A stretch of 64,000 nt of DNA from Rossellomorea aquimaris (GTDB taxonomy: Bacteria; Bacillota; Bacilli; Bacillales; Bacillaceae_B), in assembly GCF_020171925.1 (NCBI RefSeq), contig NZ_JAIVAR010000005.1, forward strand, positions 62,001 to 126,000. Direction: 5' to 3'. A program made the translations under genes and the position numbers. The notes beneath the pieces were generated by a model. That model saw nothing but the letters and a program-made list of their open reading frames with translations, was not told where the DNA came from and ran no database searches. Below are positions 24,917 through 33,748 of this stretch, one piece after another. Numbering within the stretch: position 1 is the first letter of the stretch; every line of letters begins with the position of its first letter.

Positions 24917-26299
24917 TCATGAGAGTAAGTCAAGTGCGCCCTGAATGTCTTTTTGTTGCTTTTCCAGTTGTTGCAGGGCATGCTTAAGGTTTCTACCATA
25001 TACGCTTAGGATGCTTTGACCGTAGGTTGTACCGGGTACAGCCCATTTACCATTCAGGTCTGTCCAGTTTTTGGCACTTCCTCTCGAAACAAGGGAAAAT
25101 CGAGGATCGATCACGGAATAAGAGGATGGGGCCTTTTCTTTGGAGGCATAGGCATATAAGTGCTGTATATGAGCGAGTACTCCATCTTCAGGCGTTTTAA
25201 AAGAAGCTCCATCAACTCCCGGACCGGTAGTCCCAATACCTGCAAAGTTATTCTGTGAAGGCCTGACTTGCCCGGTAAAACGAAAGAAATCCGTTTCGTG
25301 GATCGCTTGGCAGAAAGCAATATCCCCACGTATTCCGTATTCACTTCCAAACTTGATATAATCGTCTCCAAGTAAAGGTGCCGATGGATTGATCGACCTC
25401 ACGAATTCATCCAATTGAGCTCCGTATAAGAGAGATTCCCCTAAAATTGTCACTCCGTCTTCTTTAGCAGGTTCCGTCGGAAGGGGTACCGGTGCTTCCT
25501 TGCTTTCGCCACCTGTTATGAATGCCTCAACATTCACACGTTTAAGGTCATCGACTAGATTTTCTGCGTTGGCCCTTTCAGAAAAAGCCCCCACTTGTAC
25601 TCTGTAAAAAGTTGTCCCGTTCACTACCTCTGAATCAATGAACCCCTCAAATTTATTCTTCTTCAGAAACTCGAGGCGCTTTTCTGCATTCTCTTTATCC
25701 TTAAATGAACCAGCAATAACTTTGTACAAACTTGCTTCAGACTGCTTTTCTGGAAGAGACAATGCTGCCGCGACTCCCTCTGCCAAAAATGCAGCGGCAT
25801 CATTATTGAATGAAGGGTTGGTCAGTACGGCAAGATCTGCATCATTATCAATGAAAAGTACTTCAACAAGCAGTGAAGGCATTTTGGTTTCTCTCAGCAC
25901 ATGAAAATTCGCCCTTTTCTGGCCTCTGTCAATTACTGTGCGATAGTTCTTCTTTAGTCTTTTTATGAACGCATCATGAATGACTTTTTGATAGTCCAAT
26001 GTCTCTGAAGATACGCTGCCATTAAACGTATAACTTTCGAATCCTCTACCACCACCAGCATTGTGATGAATCGATAAAAAGAAATCGGCACTTGTACGAT
26101 TGGCATAATCGGACCGTTCCTCCAGTGAGAGTGTCTTATTGTCGCTCCGGGTCATCAAGATCTTTACATCGTAGCGGTTTTGCAAGTAATCCCTTACCTT
26201 CAATGCCAGGTTCAGATTTAAGGTCTTCTCTTCATATCCTTTATATCTGGCACCTGGATCAACGCCACCATGTCCAGGGTCAATGATCATTGTCTTCAT
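24917..26299 (-). CDS. Amidase_3 - SPOR - glucosaminidase cell wall hydrolase
   Basis: A 460-residue enzyme with two different lytic heads. Residues 1-180 are an N-acetylmuramoyl-L-alanine amidase of the Amidase_3 class, with zinc-site motifs DPGHGGVDPG, EEKTLNLN and SIHHNAGGG, and the catalytic glutamate in LLVEVLFIDN. Residues about 190-265 hold two SPOR half-repeats (YKVIAGSFKDKENAEKRL, YRVQVGAFSERANAENLV). Residues about 310-440 are a glucosaminidase domain with QAIHETDFF and NNFAGIGTTG. There is no signal peptide, as in the mother-cell autolysin CwlC, so release at lysis is likely. AAAGGAGG precedes the ATG. Confidence 0.85.
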   Translation of the reverse strand: MKTMIIDPGHGGVDPGARYKGYEEKTLNLNLALKVRDYLQNRYDVKILMTRSDNKTLSLEERSDYANRTSADFFLSIHHNAGGGRGFESYTFNGSVSSETLDYQKVIHDAFIKRLKKNYRTVIDRGQKRANFHVLRETKMPSLLVEVLFIDNDADLAVLTNPSFNNDAAAFLAEGVAAALSLPEKQSEASLYKVIAGSFKDKENAEKRLEFLKKNKFEGFIDSEVVNGTTFYRVQVGAFSERANAENLVDDLKRVNVEAFITGGESKEAPVPLPTEPAKEDGVTILGESLLYGAQLDEFVRSINPSAPLLGDDYIKFGSEYGIRGDIAFCQAIHETDFFRFTGQVRPSQNNFAGIGTTGPGVDGASFKTPEDGVLAHIQHLYAYASKEKAPSSYSVIDPRFSLVSRGSAKNWTDLNGKWAVPGTTYGQSILSVYGRNLKHALQQLEKQQKDIQGALDLLS

Positions 26300-26414
26300 A
26301 ATAGTCCTCCTTTAATCAGATAATATTAAATTATATGAAGAAAGTATCATTCCCGATTGGACAAACCCACAGAATATAGTAAATAATGCTTATGCCCATT
26401 CCTCTGAACTAGGC

Positions 26415-26454
26415 AAAAAAGGTTTATTACAGAATGCTGTAATAAACCTTTTTT
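26415..26454 (-). terminator. Terminator of yhaR
   Basis: Perfect 18-base arms (26415-26432 and 26437-26454) with a four-base loop and six Ts on either side. Confidence 0.92.
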
Positions 26455-26488
26455 AAGATCTTTTGAAATCAATTATACTATAATCAAC

Positions 26489-27283
26489 TTATCTTCCCTT
26501 GAATTCCGGCTTCCGCTTCTCAACGAACGCAGTGATCCCTTCTTGATGGTCACCCGTCTGCCTCATGAGCCACTGTCCCTCTTTTTCAAGCTCTAACGCG
26601 TGCTGCAACCTTTCCTTGTTCAAGGACACATACACTTCCTTTGTCTTTAGCATCGCTTTGGTAGGAGCCTTTAAACATTGTGAAATATATCGTTCTAAGC
26701 CCTCTTCCAATTTACCTGAAGGAAGTGCCTCATCGACAAGCCCCTTCATCAAGGCTTCCTGGCCTTCAAGGACTTTCCCATTCCAGATCAATCTCTTGGC
26801 CTTATGTGTCCCTAGTCTTTCCTGAAGGAGAAAATGACTTCCCCCGTCCGGGATCAACCCGATTCCGATGAAGTTCATCGCAAGTTTGCTGTCTTCTTCA
26901 CAAAGAATGTAATCGGATGCGAGTGCAAGGCTGAACCCAAGACCCGCAGCAGCCCCGTGAATTCCGGTCACCACAACTTTCGGCATCGTATACAGTGTCA
27001 TGACAAGTTCACTGATGGTATCCATGATTCCCGAAAATTGTTCTTCGCCACCAAGACTCAGCATTGATTTAATGTCCCCTCCGGAAGAAAACCCCTTCCC
27101 TTCCCCGGTAAGGACGAGTACAGACACCTCTGGATCTGCCTTGACCTCTTTCAAGGCACCAACAAGATCCCTCATCAATCCCGCATCCAAAGCATTGAGT
27201 GACTTTGGACGGTTCAACTTGAGCCTGGCCACCCTGCCTTCCTTATGTAGCTTGACTGTTTCATAATGTTTTGACACTGTCAA
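26489..27283 (-). CDS. yhaR: Enoyl-CoA hydratase/isomerase family protein (YhaR-like)
   Basis: A 264-residue crotonase-fold protein. The oxyanion-hole segments are SSGGDIKSML near residue 68 and HGAAAGLGFSLALASDY near residue 110. The catalytic loop reads IGLIPDGGSHFLLQERLG, with an aspartate where many hydratases have glutamate. The family hydrates or isomerises enoyl-CoA in beta-oxidation. It starts with TTG and has GGGAGGG six bases upstream. It lies next to a long-chain acyl-CoA synthetase but behind its own terminator. A palindrome at 27319-27344 could be its operator. Confidence 0.87.
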   Translation of the reverse strand: MTVSKHYETVKLHKEGRVARLKLNRPKSLNALDAGLMRDLVGALKEVKADPEVSVLVLTGEGKGFSSGGDIKSMLSLGGEEQFSGIMDTISELVMTLYTMPKVVVTGIHGAAAGLGFSLALASDYILCEEDSKLAMNFIGIGLIPDGGSHFLLQERLGTHKAKRLIWNGKVLEGQEALMKGLVDEALPSGKLEEGLERYISQCLKAPTKAMLKTKEVYVSLNKERLQHALELEKEGQWLMRQTGDHQEGITAFVEKRKPEFKGR

Positions 27284-27318
27284 AATAATCCCTCCCCTTC
27301 CTTACTAGAATACCTCAT

Positions 27319-27344
27319 AAAAAATGAATAGTGAATCATTTTTT
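27319..27344 (-). promoter_or_regulatory. Palindrome upstream of yhaR, possible repressor site
   Basis: AAAAAATGA (27319-27327) and TCATTTTTT (27336-27344) are perfect 9-base arms around eight bases, 36 bases upstream of the start codon. Position and TGA/TCA half-sites resemble TetR/FadR-type operators, but it does not match the FadR consensus throughout. Confidence 0.4.
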
Positions 27345-27378
27345 GAATAGTTAAACTATTGTCGTGGCGAAATACTAA

Positions 27379-27407
27379 AGGCCAGCCCTGATAGACTGGC
27401 CTTATTT
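27379..27407 (-). terminator. Terminator of the acyl-CoA synthetase gene
   Basis: AAGGCCAG (27379-27386) and CTGGCCTT (27396-27403) flank a nine-base loop just after the stop codon. Confidence 0.65.
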
Positions 27408-27410
27408 ACA

Positions 27411-29024
27411 TCAAGACTGTGCGGTTTTCTCCTGCACCTGATCCCTGAGCGTCCTTTTTAAGAATTTCCCGACAGATGTTTTAGGGATTTCTTCCATAAA
27501 AATGATGTCATCCGGAATCCACCACTTGGCGAATTGTGGCTTTAGGAACTCGACGATCCCTTCTTTCGTCACCTTGCCCTCTGAACCTTCTTTCAAGACG
27601 ACGCAGGCAACCGGACGTTCCTGCCATTCTGCATGCGGCACTGCCACGACTGCAGCCTCGAAGATATCTTCATGAGCCATGAGGGCATTCTCAAGATCGA
27701 CGGAGGAAATCCACTCCCCTCCTGACTTGATCAGATCCTTGGTACGATCCACAATCTTGATATATCCTTCCTCATCAATCGTAACGACATCACCCGTGTA
27801 GAGCCAGCCGTCGCGGAATGCATCCTGACTTCGTTCATCCTGATAATATTCCGATGCGATCCATGGACCCCTCAGGGCAAGCTCTCCCATTTCCTTCCCG
27901 TCCCAGGCAACTTCACCATCTTTACCGATGATCTTCATCTCGAGTCCCGGTACAAGGATCCCTTGCTTCGCTTTGATATCCAGCTTTTCATCCGAGGAAA
28001 GGTCGTCATGATAACTTTTTGATGCGGCAATGACGGCGAGCGGACTTGTTTCGGTCATTCCATAAGCATGCATGAACGGTATTCCGAACTTCTCTTCAAA
28101 AGCCTTGATCATCCCCCTTGGGGCGGCAGAACCTCCACAAAGAACAGAACGCAGACTCGAGAGGTCATACGAATTCTTTTCCATTTCATTCAACAGCCCA
28201 AGCCAGATTGTTGGAACACCAGCCGTGATCGTTACCTTTTCTTCCTCCATCAGACTTGCAAGGATGGCCGGTGTGAAATAGGGACCGGGCAGTACCTGCT
28301 TCGTACCGAACCAGACGGAAGCAAAAGGCAAGCCCCAGGCATTCACATGGAACATCGGTACGACAGGAAGTGCCACATCCCTTTCACTGACCGCGGTTGT
28401 ATCAGCCAACCCAAGTGCCATTGCATGGAGGACGATTCCACGATGGGAGTAAATGACCCCTTTTGGATTACCGGTCGTTGCGGATGTATAGCACATGCCG
28501 GCTGGTGCATTTTCATCAAGATCTGTCCTGAATGAGTATGCGGGATCACCCTTCTTCAATAGGTCTTCATAATGATACACACAGTCTAATGACGTTTCGG
28601 GGAGCGGACCACTTGTCATCACGATGAAAGCTTCGACATTCGGGATGCTGTCCTTGATTTTCTCCAACAACGGCACCAAATCAGGGTCGACCAGGAGTAC
28701 TTTATCTTCTGCATGATTGATGATATATGAGATATGCTGTGGTGATAATCGGATGTTGATCGTGTGGAGGACCGCCCCGCTGCACGGGATTGCAAAATAT
28801 GCCTCCAGGTGCCTATGATGGTTCCATGCGAGCGTCCCCACCTTATCCCCTTCTTTGACGCCAAGGGTATTCAAGGCGCTTGCAAGCCTCCTCGTGCGTT
28901 CTCCCCACTCTTTGTAGGTGAACCGCTCGATCCCGGATTCAGTACGCGATACGATTTCTTTCTTTGGAAAATACTTTTCAGCACGTTCGATCATTTGTGT
29001 CAAAAGCAGAGGTGTTTGCATCAT
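27411..29024 (-). CDS. Long-chain acyl-CoA synthetase (fatty acid-CoA ligase)
   Basis: A 537-residue member of the ANL superfamily. The phosphate-binding loop is [16 protein letters not shown], followed by [12 protein letters not shown], the adenylate motif YGMTETSPL, and [19 protein letters not shown] with the hinge and gate residues. The catalytic lysine lies in [12 protein letters not shown] near the C-terminus. It activates fatty acids with ATP and CoA for beta-oxidation. In B. subtilis YhfL/LcfB is similar. GGGGAGAG precedes two tandem ATGs. A cre-like sequence lies 22-38 bases upstream. Confidence 0.92.
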   Translation of the reverse strand: MMQTPLLLTQMIERAEKYFPKKEIVSRTESGIERFTYKEWGERTRRLASALNTLGVKEGDKVGTLAWNHHRHLEAYFAIPCSGAVLHTINIRLSPQHISYIINHAEDKVLLVDPDLVPLLEKIKDSIPNVEAFIVMTSGPLPETSLDCVYHYEDLLKKGDPAYSFRTDLDENAPAGMCYTSATTGNPKGVIYSHRGIVLHAMALGLADTTAVSERDVALPVVPMFHVNAWGLPFASVWFGTKQVLPGPYFTPAILASLMEEEKVTITAGVPTIWLGLLNEMEKNSYDLSSLRSVLCGGSAAPRGMIKAFEEKFGIPFMHAYGMTETSPLAVIAASKSYHDDLSSDEKLDIKAKQGILVPGLEMKIIGKDGEVAWDGKEMGELALRGPWIASEYYQDERSQDAFRDGWLYTGDVVTIDEEGYIKIVDRTKDLIKSGGEWISSVDLENALMAHEDIFEAAVVAVPHAEWQERPVACVVLKEGSEGKVTKEGIVEFLKPQFAKWWIPDDIIFMEEIPKTSVGKFLKRTLRDQVQEKTAQS

Positions 29025-29045
29025 ATTCCATCTCTCCCCTCAAAT

Positions 29046-29062
29046 TGTGAAGCGCTTTCATA
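29046..29062 (-). promoter_or_regulatory. cre-like site upstream of the acyl-CoA synthetase gene
   Basis: Minus strand ATATGAAAGCGCTTCACA. The left half ATGAAAGCG is a perfect CcpA half-site and the right half is one base short of symmetry. Carbon catabolite control of fatty acid use would make sense but is inferred. Confidence 0.45.
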
Positions 29063-29172
29063 TTTATCTACTGTAATTATTCTCTTTTTCTTCGGTATCT
29101 CCTTTTTATTTTTTTAAAATTCAGCCGGTCCCCGATTCTGCTTTTTCTCCGGCTGTGATTTCACGGAAACAA

Positions 29173-29210
29173 AAAAAGCAGTTCATGAATTCACTCATGA
29201 ACTGCTTTTT
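29173..29210 (-). terminator. Terminator of hemZ overlapping its 3' end
   Basis: Minus strand AAAAAGCAGTTCATGA (29195-29210) pairs with its complement at 29173-29188. The upstream arm contains the hemZ stop codon and last codons, and the downstream arm ends in T residues. Confidence 0.85.
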
Positions 29211-30709
29211 ACGGTTGGAAATAGCTCGTCTAATATCTTGATCTTTTTCTCTGTATATTCTTTGAATGCCAGATTGTATGCATTCGGTTCTTTCGGATTT
29301 GCGAAATGAGTGATCTTCCCGGTCTCGGGATCGATGAACTTGCTCGCCGCCCCGCAGCCGATGCCAATGATCGTCTGGACCTCTTCCATGATCATGATAT
29401 TGTAGATGCTGTCCTGTCCTGGAAGTGCATATCCGACATTTTCAAGATTACCGAGAATATTTTTTTGACGATAAAGGTAGTAAGGTTCATAACCGTGGGC
29501 GTTTGTCCATTCCTCCGCCAGATTCATCATCCGCTCGATTTCATGCCTGTCGGCTACCTTATACTTCTCTTTATTCTTTGTCATCTCTGATGCACGCTTG
29601 AATGATAATGTATGGACCGTCAACGACTCCGGCATGAGCTTTTCCGTCTCATCCAGTGAATGTTGAAGTTCAGGGACACCTTCATTCGGGAGCCCGATGA
29701 TCAGATCCATATTGATATTATTCATCCCCATCTGCCGGGCTAAATGGAATTTATCAATGGTTTCTTCCACGGTATGATGACGCCCGATCGCTTTCAGGGT
29801 TTCTTGTGTATACGATTGAGGATTGATGGAAATCCGGTCGATATTCCATTTATTCAACACCTCGAGCTTCTCGACAGAAATCGTATCCGGACGCCCCGCT
29901 TCGACCGTCACTTCCCTTACCTTGTCAACGTTGGGGAAAGATCGGTACATTTCTTCGTAAAGGGCATCCATCTCTTCAGCCGTGATGGAAGTAGGTGTCC
30001 CTCCTCCAAAATAGATGGTCGTGATCTTGATTCCCTTTTCTTTCATCCAACGGCCTGTCTCTTGTATCTCATAGTGGAGTCCCGCCAGGAAGGAATCGAC
30101 CCGTCCCTGCTTCCCGAGGATTGCATATGCCGGGAATGTGCAATAGGCACATTTGGTCGGACAGAACGGGATCCCGATGTATATGCTGACCTCATTCTGA
30201 ACCTCATATAAATCAGGGACAACCGATAATTGGCGGTCGACGATATTCTGCATCAACTCGATTTTTTCATCCGTGATCAGATACTCTTCCCTTAATTTAG
30301 CATGTACATCTTCTTTCGGTGTTCCCAGCTGATTCTCTTTATGAATGAGTTTTGTAGGACGAATGCCTGTCAGGATCCCCCACTTTTGCCTGATCCCGGT
30401 CAAATCCTGAAGGACATTGAGATATACGTGGGAAAGTGCAGTTTTAAGCTGTCGGAATCGTTCCTTATCCGTTTCAAACGGCTGCCAGTCCCTTTCATAT
30501 TCCGAATGGATTTCCTTGCCGGTTGCCGGGTCGGTCAATTTGGCACCTGCCTCAATCCTCTCACCGTCAATGATGTCTATATGGACCTTCAGATCAATAT
30601 CATCACACTGATTGAAATGAATGGCCGTTTCTTCAAAAAATAAATTCGCTATCAATCGCAGAGGACGTTCAAAACGTTCATCCTCTACCCCAGTTATTAA
30701 TATATTCAC
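29195..30709 (-). CDS. hemZ: HemZ, radical SAM coproporphyrinogen III dehydrogenase-like protein
   Basis: A 504-residue radical SAM protein. The 4Fe-4S cysteines are in PFCPTKCAYCTFPAY (C-x3-C-x2-C) near residue 185. Also visible are IYFGGGTPTSI, the VTVEAGRPD strand and the NINMDLIIGLP strand, as in HemN-like proteins. The N-terminal 170 residues form the extra domain of HemZ. It has been placed in oxygen-independent haem synthesis in B. subtilis, although relatives of this family can have other substrates. The start is GTG, with AAAGGTG about ten bases upstream. It stands beside yhaX as in B. subtilis. Confidence 0.92.
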   Translation of the reverse strand: MNILITGVEDERFERPLRLIANLFFEETAIHFNQCDDIDLKVHIDIIDGERIEAGAKLTDPATGKEIHSEYERDWQPFETDKERFRQLKTALSHVYLNVLQDLTGIRQKWGILTGIRPTKLIHKENQLGTPKEDVHAKLREEYLITDEKIELMQNIVDRQLSVVPDLYEVQNEVSIYIGIPFCPTKCAYCTFPAYAILGKQGRVDSFLAGLHYEIQETGRWMKEKGIKITTIYFGGGTPTSITAEEMDALYEEMYRSFPNVDKVREVTVEAGRPDTISVEKLEVLNKWNIDRISINPQSYTQETLKAIGRHHTVEETIDKFHLARQMGMNNINMDLIIGLPNEGVPELQHSLDETEKLMPESLTVHTLSFKRASEMTKNKEKYKVADRHEIERMMNLAEEWTNAHGYEPYYLYRQKNILGNLENVGYALPGQDSIYNIMIMEEVQTIIGIGCGAASKFIDPETGKITHFANPKEPNAYNLAFKEYTEKKIKILDELFPTVKSSS

Positions 30710-30811
30710 CTTGTAAAATCACCTTTCAATAAAGCTAGCTTTTATTAGTGTACAGAATGGGGGAGGAATGGTCAATGAGTGCGGGGGACAACCATATTTT
30801 ACAGAGAAAAA

Positions 30812-30845
30812 ACACCCCGCCCTTTAAAGTTCCGGGACGGGGTGT
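30812..30845 (-). terminator. Terminator of yhaX
   Basis: ACACCCCG (30812-30819) pairs with CGGGGTGT (30838-30845). On the minus strand it is followed by TTTTTTC. Confidence 0.8.
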
Positions 30846-30850
30846 GACAC

Positions 30851-31720
30851 TTATGATTTGATGATATTCATCTTCTTCAAGAATGGAATCGGATGTTGCT
30901 TTCGGAAGAGCTCGGTGATGAAATACGGAAGTCCTTTTTGATCCTGACTGCGTGTGATCCAGTCCGCATGGGCTTTCACTTCCCTTGGCGCTTCCCCCAT
31001 CGCCACGCCGAGGCCGCAGCATCTGATGGCATCGATATCATCGATTCCAGCCCCCACCATGACAATTTGTTCTTTTTTGATTCCGAGCCTCTCCGACAAA
31101 TACATGAGTCCCCTCAGCTTGGAAACGCCTTTTGGTACGATGTCGAGCGTATGATCCGAAGTCGGGATGCTATCCACTTCTTCATACATCCCTTTCAATG
31201 CGGCAACAATATCCCATACATCCTCCCGATGCTCAAGCAGAACGGATATTTTAGGTACTGCCAACGGGTTTTCAAGTAAATGTTCACTCACCACATTCAC
31301 GTACTGCTTGCTGTATAAGAAACGGGAATCCCTTTCCCATGAAATCTTGGAGGTTGCCTTGGAATGGTGATTCGCTTTCCCCACGACGCTCTGTTTTTCG
31401 TGGGACAACTGAATCTGACTTGAGAACCCTTCAAGAAACTGGGTGATTTCGAATGTGATATTCTCCGGAATCTTCTTTACAAAAATAGGTTGATCCCGCT
31501 CATGCGCAATGTAAGAACCACCATGCGTGATGATCGGGCCGTCAATCTTCAGAGCTTTCGCCACTTTTCTGGCAGAAGCAAAGTTCCTGCTTGTAACAAG
31601 CGTGACCTGCACCTCTTTATTTTGCACGTACTCAATCGCATCCCTTGTTTCTTTTGCAATCTTTCCGTTTTCATTTACTACTGAGCCATCGATATTAAGA
31701 GCAAGCATTCTATAAATCAT
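30851..31720 (-). CDS. yhaX: HAD-superfamily Cof-type protein YhaX
   Basis: A 289-residue protein with the Cof/YhaX layout: a HAD core, a large type-IIB cap, and the C-terminal motif VMVGAGIDDIDAIRCCGLGVAMGEAP. Motif I reads LALNIDGS, with asparagine at the position of the usual nucleophilic aspartate of DxDGT. Motif II is TLVTSRNF, and the motif III lysine probably lies in PKGVSKLRGL. Loss of the nucleophile suggests altered or absent phosphatase activity, unless this is normal for YhaX. GGGGGG lies six bases before the ATG. It is adjacent to hemZ. Confidence 0.85.
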   Translation of the reverse strand: MIYRMLALNIDGSVVNENGKIAKETRDAIEYVQNKEVQVTLVTSRNFASARKVAKALKIDGPIITHGGSYIAHERDQPIFVKKIPENITFEITQFLEGFSSQIQLSHEKQSVVGKANHHSKATSKISWERDSRFLYSKQYVNVVSEHLLENPLAVPKISVLLEHREDVWDIVAALKGMYEEVDSIPTSDHTLDIVPKGVSKLRGLMYLSERLGIKKEQIVMVGAGIDDIDAIRCCGLGVAMGEAPREVKAHADWITRSQDQKGLPYFITELFRKQHPIPFLKKMNIIKS

Positions 31721-31867
31721 TGGTGTCCCCCCTATATGTTGTCTACTTCCTTTCTATACTCTTATGAATGGTGGAAGACAAATATGACAAGGGAAGGCCT
31801 TTGATGGAATATGGACAGGCATCCTGTTTAAAAGGAGGCTAATTAATTGAAGAAGCGAGTAGTGGTG

Positions 31868-31912
31868 GATTAGCGCTCCAGGTGCACGCTTTCCGCGAAG
31901 AGCTAAAGCAAA
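31868..31912 (-). repeat. Fragment of Bacillus-type dispersed repeat
   Basis: TTAGCGCTCCAGGTGCACGC followed by TTTCCGCGAAGAGC resembles one end of the repeat seen at 4868-5085 and 56330-56390. It lies in the 240-base gap between yhaX and yheA. Confidence 0.45.
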
Positions 31913-31914
31913 AG

Positions 31915-31944
31915 AAAAAGACCCCCGGATCGAATCCGGGAGTC
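31915..31944 (-). terminator. Terminator of yheA
   Basis: On the minus strand GACTCCCGGA pairs with TCCGGGGGTC around five bases, followed by TTTTTCTTTT. Confidence 0.9.
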
Positions 31945-31960
31945 CAGTATGTTGTTGCCA

Positions 31961-32314
31961 TTACTTCTGCATGGAACCGTATAGTTCTTCAAGTGGCTTC
32001 ATGATGACTTTATTTAAGTCATTAATCACCATGCTCATGCGCTGTTCAGCTTCCATCAGCTTGCCGATTTTTTCGTGCTGTTGAACAAGTTGAGCCGTTT
32101 TTTGAGCTTGTTCCACTTCTTCTTGCGTGATTTCCTGTCCGTTCATTTGCTTCTGTTGAAGCGTCATTTGGATGTTTCTGAAGTTTTCAAACATCTTGTT
32201 AGCAGATTCGTCATTGTTCACTTCATCGTACATTTTTTTCAATTCCAAGAATTCGTCACTTTGTCTAAGTGCTCTTTCCAATTCGTTCGCTTGATCATAT
32301 AAATTGATTGCCAA
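31961..32314 (-). CDS. yheA: YlbF/YmcA family protein YheA
   Basis: A 117-residue, mostly helical and acidic protein of the YlbF/YmcA family. It is recognisable by the N-terminal AINLYDQANELERALRQSDEF and the glutamine-rich middle QKQMNGQEITQEEVEQAQK. Relatives form a complex that modulates RNase Y; a role for YheA itself is not established. The start is TTG at 32314, with AGGAGGT seven bases upstream. It follows yheB by about 170 bases. Confidence 0.9.
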   Translation of the reverse strand: MAINLYDQANELERALRQSDEFLELKKMYDEVNNDESANKMFENFRNIQMTLQQKQMNGQEITQEEVEQAQKTAQLVQQHEKIGKLMEAEQRMSMVINDLNKVIMKPLEELYGSMQK

Positions 32315-32485
32315 AATACGTACCTCCTAAGATTTTCACTCTTTGTTTCCTCCACCACTATAACAAACTATGAGCCAGAATTCTAGGAAGTTCCCTTTTC
32401 ACCTTCCCCCAAGACCTTGCGCGGGACCGTAAACGCATAGAATCCGGCCTAAGCTATGAAGGTATCAAAAAGATTGTCCATCCTC

Positions 32486-33625
32486 TTATGAGAATAACAT
32501 GACAAAGATACTTTGAATCAAACCGATGACCCCTCCGAGCAGTGCCCCAAGGTACGTGATCATCTTGAACTCACGACGGGATATCCCAAGGACCAATTCC
32601 TCAAGCCTCGCCACCGAGAACGATTCCACCTGCTCCTGGACGATTTTCTGAAGATGAAGCTTCGCCATCAAGCTCGGAATCTTCACGGCCAAAAGGTCCG
32701 TTCCTTTTTGTACCCATTCCGGGAGCAGCTTCTCTGTGAATATTTGTTGATGAGGAGCCAGCCAGTGTGACAGTGGTTTTGAAAGATGTCCATCAACGTC
32801 GACCATTTTGATGACGGTATCTACGAGATTTGAGATGATGAGATCTTCCGGAAGCTTATCCATGATGTCCCCGACCTTCATGAGCTTGAACTTCGCCCAT
32901 TCCTTCCTCAACAGGTTGAGCAGGATTTCCTGGGTGCCTTCATGTTTGATGAATTTCACGATTTCTGGCTGAACCTTGTCAGCAACGGATGTATTTCCGA
33001 GAAAAATCCCCAGCATATTGCCAAGCATGCCCCTTTCCTTAAGGAAGTCATCGATCATCACCTTGACCTTGGCTTTCCCTTCCGGACTCGTAAAGTACGT
33101 TTCAGCGCGGTCGGCAATCAAATCGACCATTTTCGGGATCCTCTCTTCGATTTTATCCTGCCACAGACCGGGAATTGCCTCTTCGATCCTTTTTGAGCGA
33201 TACGAGGTTGCTGCCCCCGTTACCGTCTCTTCCAGCCAGTCCCTCAGCAATTGATTCAGTGTCTGTGAAGAGACAGGGATGTTTAGCATATCCAGCCATT
33301 CCTCGACTGACTTATCAGAGTTGAACACGGGAGCCGATTCTTCCGCAAGCCACTGAGAGACATCCCTTTGAAAATCTTCATTCAAGACTTTCTTTTGCAG
33401 GCTTTCCGGTGTAATTAAATGATCCACGACCATATTCCCGAGCTGTTCCGCCAGTTCTTCTCTTCGTTTCGGGATGAGCCCCGGTGTGAATGGGACTTTG
33501 AATCTTCCAATATAGTAAGCCTTATAAGGCCTGAATAACATCTTAATGGCCAGTGAATTGGTCACGCCCCCGATAAGGGCGCCAATCACAATCATAAACG
33601 CGATGAGGATGAATGCATCCAGCAT
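32486..33625 (-). CDS. yheB: DUF445 family protein YheB
   Basis: A 379-residue protein with hydrophobic helices at both ends (LIAFMIVIGALIGGVTNSLAI and YLGALLGGVIGLIQSIFVML) and a long amphipathic helical middle. This is the DUF445/YheB layout, a membrane protein seen in Bacillus cells and spores with unknown function. Just after the first helix, IKMLFRPYKAYYIG is strongly conserved in the family. The ATG at 33625 is used because GGAAGGTG precedes it; the GTG at 33634 falls in that site. It is divergent from the ATP-grasp gene cluster. Confidence 0.9.
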   Translation of the reverse strand: MLDAFILIAFMIVIGALIGGVTNSLAIKMLFRPYKAYYIGRFKVPFTPGLIPKRREELAEQLGNMVVDHLITPESLQKKVLNEDFQRDVSQWLAEESAPVFNSDKSVEEWLDMLNIPVSSQTLNQLLRDWLEETVTGAATSYRSKRIEEAIPGLWQDKIEERIPKMVDLIADRAETYFTSPEGKAKVKVMIDDFLKERGMLGNMLGIFLGNTSVADKVQPEIVKFIKHEGTQEILLNLLRKEWAKFKLMKVGDIMDKLPEDLIISNLVDTVIKMVDVDGHLSKPLSHWLAPHQQIFTEKLLPEWVQKGTDLLAVKIPSLMAKLHLQKIVQEQVESFSVARLEELVLGISRREFKMITYLGALLGGVIGLIQSIFVMLFS

Positions 33626-33650
33626 GAACGGCACCTTCCTTTTCTATTTT

Positions 33651-33678
33651 GAACATTTTGCCTATCTTTACATACAAT
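33651..33678 (+). promoter_or_regulatory. Sigma-E-like promoter of the yheC/yheD cluster
   Basis: CATACAAT at 33671-33678 is the consensus sigma-E -10. GAACATTTT at 33651-33659 is at the right distance for a -35 but is only a partial match. Mother-cell expression would fit the coat association of these proteins. Confidence 0.5.
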
Positions 33679-33748
33679 GCTATATCAACATTAGCCCAAT
33701 ACACAATTATAAAGTGAACTTAGTCCCTTAGCAAACGAGGAATGCCCA

